DNA of 18,392 nucleotides from Nitrospina sp. GTDB taxonomy: Bacteria; Nitrospinota; Nitrospinia; Nitrospinales; Nitrospinaceae. The translations under genes were made by a program, and so were the position numbers. Location: contig SMVT01000100.1 of NCBI GenBank assembly GCA_004357365.1, forward strand, positions 1 to 18,392, in the 5' to 3' direction. Below are positions 5,870-12,211 of the stretch, in pieces; the stretch's first letter is position 1, and the number at the start of each line of letters is the position of its first letter. The notes below the pieces were generated by a model. It was not told the origin of the DNA. It saw only the letters and a list, made by a program, of their open reading frames with translations, and ran no database searches.

Positions 5870-7945
5870 TTAAATAAAGAGCGGGGCCAGAACCAAGGAC
5901 ACGATGGACATCAGTTTGATGAGGATGTTCATCGCCGGTCCCGACGTATCTTTCAAGGGATCGCCCACGGTATCGCCCACGATGGTGGCTTTATGCGCCT
6001 CGGAGCCTTTACCGCCGAGGTTGCCTCTCTCGACATATTTCTTGGCGTTGTCCCAGGCGCCGCCGCCGTTGGACATGAACAGAGCCAGCAGAACGCCGGT
6101 CAGGGTCGCGCCGACCAGCATGCCGCCCAGGGCTTCCTTACCCAGCACAAAACCTATGAGGAGGGGCATGAGAAACGCGATCACCCCGGGGGCTATCATT
6201 TCCCGTAACGCGGTCCGGGTACAGATGTCGATACACTTGGCGGTATCGGGTTTGCCGGTGCCTTCCAGCAGACCGGGGATTTCCCGAAACTGACGGCGGA
6301 TTTCCTCGATCATCACGAACGCGCCTTTACCGACGGAGGTCATGGTGAGCGACGCGACCAGAAACGGCACCATACCGCCGATCAGCAGGCCGATGATGAC
6401 CACGGGATCGGTGATGTTGATGGATGTGATGCCCGCGGCCTGGGTGTAGGCCGCAAACAGGGCCAGGGCGGTCAGCGCCGCCGAGCCGATGGCGAATCCT
6501 TTACCGATGGCGGCGGTGGTGTTGCCCAGTGCGTCGAGGCCGTCGGTGATTTTGCGGGTTTCTTCACCGAGGCCGGCCATCTCGGAAATGCCGCCGGCGT
6601 TGTCGGCGATCGGGCCATACGCGTCGACCGCCATGGTGATGCCCACCGTAGCCAGCATGCCGACCGCCGCCAGGGCCACGCCGTACAGACCGGCGGAATG
6701 GGCGCCGACGAAAATCGCCAGACAGATGATCAGAATCGGCACGACAACGCTTTCCAAGGCCACCGCAAGTCCTGTGATCATGACTGTCGCAACACCCGTT
6801 TTACTGGATTCGGCAATTCTGATGACGGGTTTGCCAGCGGTGTAATATTCGGTGACGAGGCCGATGCCGATGCCCGCCAGACATCCGAACGCCAGCGCCA
6901 CAAACACTCCTATCGGCAGACCCATCACCGTAATGGCGACGAAACTGGCCATCAACAGAACGATGGCGCTGACGAAGGTGGAATAGCGGAGCACATCGGC
7001 CGGGTCCATATTGGACATGAGGCGGATGGAGCGGATACCGATGATGGAAGCGAGGAGGCCCGCCATGGCGATGATGATCGGAAGCGCCATGTACTCTATT
7101 TTCTGGCTGGCCATGCCGGTGGCGATGGCGATAGTGGCGATCATGGAGCCGACGTAGGACTCGAAAATATCCGCGCCCAGTCCGGCGGTGTCGCCCACGC
7201 AGTCGCCCACGTTATCGGCGATGACGCCGGGGTTGCGGGGATCGTCTTCGGGGATTCCGGCTTCGACTTTACCCACGAGGTCGGATCCGACGTCGGCGAT
7301 TTTGGTAAAGATGCCGCCGCCGACGCGGGCGAACAGAGCGATGGAACTGGCGCCCATGGCAAATCCGCTGATGATGCTGGCGTCTTCGCTCCGTCCGAAC
7401 AGCAGGAACAATCCGCCGACCCCCAATAGACCGAGGCTGGCGACACTCAGGCCCATCACCGCCCCGCCGTTGAACGCGATATCAAGCGCTTTGGCCTGGC
7501 CGGAATCGTTGGCGGCCTGCGAGGTGCGCACGTTGGCGGTGGTGGCGGCGTTCATGCCGAAGAATCCGGCGGCCATGGAACACACGGCGCCGAAAATGTA
7601 GGCCACCCCGGTCCAGAACCCGACCCACAAGCCTTGCTGGGAACCGATAAAGACCGTCAGGAGGAGAAACACCACGCCCACGAAATACGCCAGGATGCGG
7701 TATTCGCGAGAGAGAAACACCATGGCCCCTTCGTGGATGGATTCAGCGATTTCCATCATTTTTTCATTGCCCTCGGGCTGGTCGTCGACATACTCATACA
7801 CTTTCCACGCGATGGCCAGTCCGAACAAGCCGAAGATCGGGGCCAGGTAGACGAAATTCTGCGCCGCCTGGAACACCGCAAACACCAAATACAAACCCAC
7901 GGCAAGAGCAATGAAAAAAAGCTCCCCCTTATATTCCTTAATCAT
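5870..7945 (-). CDS. hppA: Membrane-bound ion-translocating pyrophosphatase
   Basis: This integral membrane pump couples hydrolysis of pyrophosphate to export of H+ (or Na+). The 691 residues with about 16 hydrophobic segments are typical. Seen: the substrate/Mg site GGGIFTKIADVGSDLVGK (209-226), EDDPRNPGVIADNVGD (233-248), DAYGPIADNAGGISEM (441-456) and the C-terminal AWDNAKKYVE and GDTVGDPLKDTSGPA. In GNTTAAIGKG (474-483), Ala478 and Gly481 occupy the positions that distinguish K+-dependent enzymes, whereas K+-independent ones have Lys and Thr there. The membrane Glu lies in GADIFESY (Glu262). Whether H+ or Na+ is pumped is not decided here. The ATG overlaps the pth stop (ATGA), indicating coupling, and a strong terminator follows. 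The pump would recycle PPi, for instance from biosynthetic reactions. Confidence 0.97.
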   Translation of the reverse strand: MIKEYKGELFFIALAVGLYLVFAVFQAAQNFVYLAPIFGLFGLAIAWKVYEYVDDQPEGNEKMMEIAESIHEGAMVFLSREYRILAYFVGVVFLLLTVFIGSQQGLWVGFWTGVAYIFGAVCSMAAGFFGMNAATTANVRTSQAANDSGQAKALDIAFNGGAVMGLSVASLGLLGVGGLFLLFGRSEDASIISGFAMGASSIALFARVGGGIFTKIADVGSDLVGKVEAGIPEDDPRNPGVIADNVGDCVGDTAGLGADIFESYVGSMIATIAIATGMASQKIEYMALPIIIAMAGLLASIIGIRSIRLMSNMDPADVLRYSTFVSAIVLLMASFVAITVMGLPIGVFVALAFGCLAGIGIGLVTEYYTAGKPVIRIAESSKTGVATVMITGLAVALESVVVPILIICLAIFVGAHSAGLYGVALAAVGMLATVGITMAVDAYGPIADNAGGISEMAGLGEETRKITDGLDALGNTTAAIGKGFAIGSAALTALALFAAYTQAAGITSINITDPVVIIGLLIGGMVPFLVASLTMTSVGKGAFVMIEEIRRQFREIPGLLEGTGKPDTAKCIDICTRTALREMIAPGVIAFLMPLLIGFVLGKEALGGMLVGATLTGVLLALFMSNGGGAWDNAKKYVERGNLGGKGSEAHKATIVGDTVGDPLKDTSGPAMNILIKLMSIVSLVLAPLFI

Positions 7946-8508
7946 TCTGGTTGTTCCTCCGTTTGAGTAGATTGTTTGTCGAATTCTTTCAGAGTGTTTT
8001 CGATCCAGCGCACCGCGTCTTCCAGAGTTTCGTTCAGCTGGGGAATTTCCTCATCGGTAAAAGTGGACAGTACATAGTCGACGACATCCCCGCTTTCTTC
8101 CGGACGACCCACTCCGATACGGAACCGGGCGAATTCGCCTGTTCCCAGTTTTTCAATAATGGAACCGATCCCGCCGTGACCGGCGTGGCCGCCCTTGAAT
8201 TTTCGCTTGATCTTGCCCAGGGGTAAATCGATCTCGTCATGCACGACGATCATCCGCTCCGGGGGAATGTCCAAAGCCTGCAGAAGGGCCTTGGCGGCCA
8301 CGCCGCTTTCATTCATATACGTCATGGCCTTGGAGACAACAACCGGGCACCCCTCGACCTCGCCCCGGCCGCATAGTGCCCGGTGTTGATGCTGATCCAG
8401 TTGGATTCCATGTTTTTCGGTCAGGGTATCGATGACCAAAAACCCCGCATTATGCCGCGTCAATTCGTAACGGGGACCGGGGTTTCCCAACCCGAGAATC
8501 AGATACAC
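7942..8508 (-). CDS. pth: Peptidyl-tRNA hydrolase
   Basis: Pth releases peptides from prematurely dissociated peptidyl-tRNA, an essential cytoplasmic function. The 188 residues show LILGLGNPGPRYELTRHNAG with catalytic His19, KAMTYMNESG (Asn66) and VVHDEIDLPLGKIK (Asp91). These align with E. coli His20, Asn68 and Asp93 at a constant offset. At the position of E. coli Asn114 (in the GHNGL motif) this protein has Gly112 (GHGGIG), an unusual change at a substrate-binding residue. The start is GTG at 8508, five bases after the rplY stop, and the stop overlaps the hppA start. The order prs-rplY-pth is common in bacteria. Confidence 0.96.
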   Translation of the reverse strand: MYLILGLGNPGPRYELTRHNAGFLVIDTLTEKHGIQLDQHQHRALCGRGEVEGCPVVVSKAMTYMNESGVAAKALLQALDIPPERMIVVHDEIDLPLGKIKRKFKGGHAGHGGIGSIIEKLGTGEFARFRIGVGRPEESGDVVDYVLSTFTDEEIPQLNETLEDAVRWIENTLKEFDKQSTQTEEQPE

Positions 8509-8513
8509 AATCG

Positions 8514-9185
8514 TTATTTCTTTTTGTCTTCAACCGGCTCAGCTTGGTCTTCCGCCTGTTCAGCCGCCGGAGCTTCCGCACCTTCCTCGACGCCTTCAAC
8601 CACTGCTTCCTCTTCCGGAACCTCTTCTTTAACCTTCACTTCATGGACGGACACAACGGACTCGGACGGGTTGTTCTGAACCTCGAGGTTATCCGGCACC
8701 GTCAGATCGGAAACGTGAACCACCTGGTCCAGCTGAACCTGAGTCATATCCACTTTGATGGCTTCCGGAATTTCGCCAGGCAGACATTTGACCGCCAGGG
8801 TGTGCAGATTGTGTTCGACCAGACCGCCCAGTTTTTCTCCGGGGGAGTGGCCTTCCAGAATAATGGGAACATCGACTTTGATTTTCTGTTGCATATCCAC
8901 TTCCAGAAAATCGGCGTGTTCCCAGCCATCTCGAATCGGGTGCTGTTGATGGTCCTTCAGCACCACCACCCGTTTTTTTTCGGAGTCTCCTTCGATCACG
9001 AGTTCGATCAGGCTGTTGATGCCGGCCTTTTCGATCAGTTTTTGAAGTTCCTTGGGGTTCACTGTCAAACTGATGTTGGCCTTGCCCCCATACACAACGG
9101 CCGGCAACAGGCCTTCGCCCCGCAATCTGCGGTTGGCGCCTTTGCCCCGGCCTTCCCTGATTTTTGCTTTTAATGCGACTGCCAT
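8514..9185 (-). CDS. rplY: Ribosomal protein bL25, long Ctc/TL5 form
   Basis: bL25 binds 5S rRNA in the large ribosomal subunit. At 223 residues this is the long Ctc/TL5 form: an N-terminal 5S-binding domain (about 1-92, with GRGKGANRRLRGEGLLPAVV and VVVLKDHQQHPIRDGWEHAD), a C-terminal beta-domain (about 97-180, with LGGLVEHNLHTLAVKCLP) and a strongly acidic Glu/Ala-rich tail (185-220) ending in three lysines. The ATG is separated by only one base from the prs stop; its ribosome site (GGAG) lies inside the last codons of prs, so translation is coupled. pth follows after five bases. Confidence 0.96.
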   Translation of the reverse strand: MAVALKAKIREGRGKGANRRLRGEGLLPAVVYGGKANISLTVNPKELQKLIEKAGINSLIELVIEGDSEKKRVVVLKDHQQHPIRDGWEHADFLEVDMQQKIKVDVPIILEGHSPGEKLGGLVEHNLHTLAVKCLPGEIPEAIKVDMTQVQLDQVVHVSDLTVPDNLEVQNNPSESVVSVHEVKVKEEVPEEEAVVEGVEEGAEAPAAEQAEDQAEPVEDKKK

Positions 9186-9186
9186 T

Positions 9187-10149
9187 TTAAAAATCTCCGT
9201 CTGAATCGAATAACGAACTCACCGACGACTCGCTGTGAATTCTGATGATCGCCTCTCCAAACAGGGGAGCGACCGATAAAATTTTAATTTTGCCGATAGC
9301 CGCCAACTCCTTCGACAAGGGAATGGTGTTGGTGGATATCACTGACTTGATCGGCGAATTTTGAATCCGCTCCCCGGCCGGTCCGGACAGAACGGGGTGG
9401 GTACACAACCCGTGCACTTCGGAAGCCCCGGCGTCGAGCAATGCGTTGGTGGCTGAGATCAGGGTGCCGGCCGTGTCGATCATGTCGTCCACGATGACGG
9501 CGACCTTGCCTTTGACATCACCGATGATGTTCATGGCCTTGGCCACGTTCGGCCCTTCCCGCCGTTTGTCGATGATGGCGAGAGACGTCCCCATCCGCTT
9601 GGCATACGCCCGCGCACGCTCCACACCGCCGGCGTCGGGAGAAATGACCACGGGATCCTTGAAATTGAGCTTCCTAATGTAGCCGATCAACACGTTAATG
9701 GCAAACAAATGATCCACCGGAATGTTAAAAAATCCCTGTATCTGCCCGGCGTGCAGGTCCATGGTCAACACCCGGTCGGTGCCCGCAGTGTGCAGGAGAT
9801 CGGCCACCAGCTTCGAGGTGATGGGCACCCGGGGCTCGCATTTGCGGTCCTGCCGGGCATATCCGTAATAGGGGATGACGGCGGTGATGCGCTTGGCCGA
9901 GGCGCGCTTCAGGGCGTCGATCATGATGAGCAGTTCCATCAAATTGGTGTTGCCGGGGGTGCAGGTGGACTGGATGACAAAGACATCCCCGCCGCGTACG
10001 TTTTCCTGGATACGGACAAAGATTTCCTCATCGGAAAAGACCTTGATGCCCGGATTTCCCATGCCGATGTCCATATAACTGCAAATTTCCTGGGTGAGTC
10101 TCTCGTTGGACCGCCCGGAAAACACCAGAACTTTGCCGTTATCACCCAT
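9187..10149 (-). CDS. prs: Ribose-phosphate pyrophosphokinase (PRPP synthetase)
   Basis: Prs transfers pyrophosphate from ATP to ribose 5-phosphate, giving PRPP for nucleotides, histidine and tryptophan; hisG in this window uses the product. The 320 residues match the usual class I length. Seen: YGYARQDRK (95-103), MDLHAGQIQGFF (130-141, pyrophosphate loop), ISPDAGGVERAR (169-180), the flexible catalytic loop KRREGPN (195-201) and the ribose-5-phosphate/PRPP signature VIVDDMIDTAGTL (218-230). The start is the ATG at 10149, with only a weak ribosome site. tRNA-Gln lies 34 bases upstream on the same strand, so processing of the tRNA may create the mRNA 5' end. rplY follows directly. Confidence 0.97.
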   Translation of the reverse strand: MGDNGKVLVFSGRSNERLTQEICSYMDIGMGNPGIKVFSDEEIFVRIQENVRGGDVFVIQSTCTPGNTNLMELLIMIDALKRASAKRITAVIPYYGYARQDRKCEPRVPITSKLVADLLHTAGTDRVLTMDLHAGQIQGFFNIPVDHLFAINVLIGYIRKLNFKDPVVISPDAGGVERARAYAKRMGTSLAIIDKRREGPNVAKAMNIIGDVKGKVAVIVDDMIDTAGTLISATNALLDAGASEVHGLCTHPVLSGPAGERIQNSPIKSVISTNTIPLSKELAAIGKIKILSVAPLFGEAIIRIHSESSVSSLFDSDGDF

Positions 10150-10183
10150 AATATGACCCGTTTTCCCGTTTAAATCGATTTAA

Positions 10184-10259
10184 TGGCTGGGGCGGGAGGA
10201 CTCGAACCTCCGAATGCAGGAATCAAAATCCTGTGTCTTAGCCACTTGACGACGCCCCA
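10184..10259 (-). tRNA. tRNA-Gln (anticodon TTG)
   Basis: A complete 76-base cloverleaf on the minus strand. The acceptor stem TGGGGCG/CGCCCCA is followed by discriminator G and an encoded CCA. The anticodon stem-loop CAGGA-TTTTGAT-TCCTG places TTG at positions 34-36, which reads CAA. The T-arm shows GGAGG-TTCGAGT-CCTCC. It lies between ispE and prs in the same orientation, and no separate promoter is evident at proper spacing, so it is probably cut from a longer transcript. Confidence 0.97.
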
Positions 10260-10481
10260 GTGATTGTATGTTTCTTCTTAACTTTTCAATTCAAATGCTC
10301 TTTGCTGCCCGGTAGAGAGGGCCTATTCTGCTTTCCCAGTACATCATAAAACGGATGTAGGCTAAAAAGCGATGTATTCCTTACTAACCTCTGGATATGT
10401 ACTCAGAGAACTTAGGCAGGCTTGTTTGGAATCAAAAATTCATCAAAATCTGGCGGCCCTCCCCTGGCGGTGGCCCGGATT
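10260..10481. other. Gene-free spacer between tRNA-Gln and ispE
   Basis: A 222-base stretch with no convincing coding frame. It contains a short direct repeat (CTGGCGG twice, about 10450-10471) and a small GCCC/GGGC hairpin near 10305-10321. I see no clear intrinsic terminator and no well-spaced promoter for the tRNA. It may be a transcribed spacer. Confidence 0.4.
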
Positions 10482-11384
10482 TCAGGGAACATCGAGGAGG
10501 TCTGCCGGCATGAATTCGGAAAAATGGGTCACTGTTTCGGTCAGGAACGTCTCCCAGCCCTCCTCCTCGCGACATCGGGCATAGGCCTGTTCAGCCCCCT
10601 TTGAATCCTCGAAAATACCAAAAACCGCCGAACCGCTTCCCGATAGCAACGCCCCGTCTGCATGCAGAGAATACAACTTCTTCTTGATCCTCTCAATGAC
10701 CGGAAGTATTTTAATTACAATAGGTTCCAGATCATTGTGCAAATGCGCACCCAAACTGGCAATATTCGATTGGGAGAAAAATTCGCGCAAAATTTTAATA
10801 TTTTTTGGGTTTTTTGTCAAATCCAAATTGAGCGCCCGGTAGACCTCGGCGGTGGCCACCGACACTTTCGGGAAAATCAGGATAACCCAAAATTTTTTAG
10901 GAGATTGCAGGGGGGTCAACCGTTCCCCGCGGCCTTCCCCGAGGGCCGACGGCGCGCACAGAAAAAACGGCACATCTGAGCCTAATTGAGCGGCAAATTT
11001 CATCAGCGCAGCGGTCTCCAGTCCCAGGTCCCACAGCCGGTTGAGCCCCCTCAGCACCCCGGCGGCGTTGCCACTGCCGCCACCCAGTCCGGCCCCCATG
11101 GGAATCCGTTTGTTCAGGACCATGCGGCATCCCAGGCCGGCCTTCTCCGGAAAGGCGTCTTGCAACAAGCGGGCGGCCCGGACCATTAAATTGCTGTCAT
11201 CGGCCGGCACCTCCGGGTGATCGCACAACAGCTCAATACGATCGTCGATGGATTCCAGTTCCAAAGTATCGTACAGGCTGACCATCTGGAACAGGGTTTC
11301 CAGGTCGTGATACCCGTCGGGACGTTTGCCGAGAATGAACAGTCCCAGGTTGATTTTGGCCGGTGTTTTGAAAACCAGTTTCAT
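10482..11384 (-). CDS. ispE: 4-diphosphocytidyl-2-C-methyl-D-erythritol kinase
   Basis: IspE phosphorylates CDP-methylerythritol in the non-mevalonate (MEP) isoprenoid pathway, in the cytoplasm. The GHMP-kinase features are present: KTPAKINLGLFILGKRPDGY near the N-terminus (catalytic Lys10), the ATP loop IPMGAGLGGGSGNAA (94-108), and LGSDVPFF with catalytic Asp137; LLSGSGSAVFGIF is the third GHMP motif. The ATG at 11384 gives 300 residues and places the first motif as in the family. A TTG at 11402, overlapping the upstream stop codon, is an alternative six codons longer; neither has a good ribosome site. Position after the LolB-like gene and before prs matches a widely conserved gene order. 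Confidence 0.95.
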   Translation of the reverse strand: MKLVFKTPAKINLGLFILGKRPDGYHDLETLFQMVSLYDTLELESIDDRIELLCDHPEVPADDSNLMVRAARLLQDAFPEKAGLGCRMVLNKRIPMGAGLGGGSGNAAGVLRGLNRLWDLGLETAALMKFAAQLGSDVPFFLCAPSALGEGRGERLTPLQSPKKFWVILIFPKVSVATAEVYRALNLDLTKNPKNIKILREFFSQSNIASLGAHLHNDLEPIVIKILPVIERIKKKLYSLHADGALLSGSGSAVFGIFEDSKGAEQAYARCREEEGWETFLTETVTHFSEFMPADLLDVP

Positions 11385-11398
11385 CGGTCGGGGCGGGT

Positions 11399-12187
11399 TC
11401 AATCACTGTTGGGGAGGTTCAATTGAAAAGCGTCTTCGGGCAACCCCTGATTGATGACGGGATTGTTGAATTTCATGACCACCGCATCGCCCCGCAACGG
11501 GCGTTGCACGGTGATGGTATGGGGAAACGGCGGCTGACCGGGTGTCTCCTGATAATCTTCCCACTGAACCACGTACAGGGGTTGCCGGTCTTTCCATTTA
11601 ACGAGCCGGACCGGCAGAAGGGTTTTGGGATCCACGCCGATCTTCAGTTGCTCGTTGCGCCGGGGATCGACGGTGGAAACATCGTAGGTGCCGGTTTTGG
11701 AATTCCAGCGGAGGTCTTGCAGGGTCAACTCCGCCAGCCGGGGAATCTTGCCGGAAAACACGCTGATGTATTCGCGGAAATCGAACACCGTGCCAAACGT
11801 CCGGATCATGATGTCCCACACCTCCGCGTCGCGGTACAGGCGGTTGCTGCCGGTATCGTACAGCAGGATATGATCACGTTTGGAAATCAATACGCCGAGC
11901 GTTTGATTGAACACGTTCAGGGTATCGAGCCGCAACGCCGTGTCGCTCTCTACCAGCAACACCTGCTTGAGGGAATGATTGCCCTTTTTGGTTTTGATCG
12001 CGGTTTTGACCAGGGACCGGACGTTTTGAATCGCGCCCTGCCGGGCCGTCAGGCTTTGGGAAATCTCGTCGAGCGTGACCGCCTGCGTGGGCGGCGGGAT
12101 CGGTTTGGGCGGCGGAAGTGTTTCGCACGCCGCCAGGATTCCCGTTAGCAAACACAGGAGTAGCGAGAGTTTAAGGGTGCGCTTCAT
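11399..12187 (-). CDS. LolB-like outer-membrane lipoprotein
   Basis: This 262-residue protein starts with a clear lipoprotein signal: MKRTLKLSLLLCLLTGILAA then Cys21, with the lipobox LAAC. Residue +2 is Glu, not the Asp retention signal, so export to the outer membrane is expected. A proline-rich linker (24-34) precedes a region of beta-strand character (about 50-250, e.g. KQVLLVESDTALRLDTLNVF and PHTITVQRPLRGDAVVMKF) compatible with the LolA/LolB fold. LolB accepts lipoproteins from LolA and inserts them in the outer membrane. Primary sequence alone is weak evidence; the call rests mostly on position directly before ispE, as in lolB-ispE-prs of gammaproteobacteria. It follows the TPR gene by 24 bases. 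A DUF4292-type lipoprotein of other function remains possible. Confidence 0.7.
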   Translation of the reverse strand: MKRTLKLSLLLCLLTGILAACETLPPPKPIPPPTQAVTLDEISQSLTARQGAIQNVRSLVKTAIKTKKGNHSLKQVLLVESDTALRLDTLNVFNQTLGVLISKRDHILLYDTGSNRLYRDAEVWDIMIRTFGTVFDFREYISVFSGKIPRLAELTLQDLRWNSKTGTYDVSTVDPRRNEQLKIGVDPKTLLPVRLVKWKDRQPLYVVQWEDYQETPGQPPFPHTITVQRPLRGDAVVMKFNNPVINQGLPEDAFQLNLPNSD

Positions 12188-12211
12188 TGCAATGAATGAG
12201 TGGGGGAAAAA

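Noticed and set aside
6698..7429. 243-codon plus-strand frame opposite hppA, rich in Asp, Gly and His
   Set aside because: Composition is the expected mirror of the pyrophosphatase membrane-segment codons; no ribosome site and no domain.
10372..10584. Short plus-strand frame in the tRNA-ispE spacer
   Set aside because: It runs into ispE in antisense, lacks a ribosome site and has no recognisable features.
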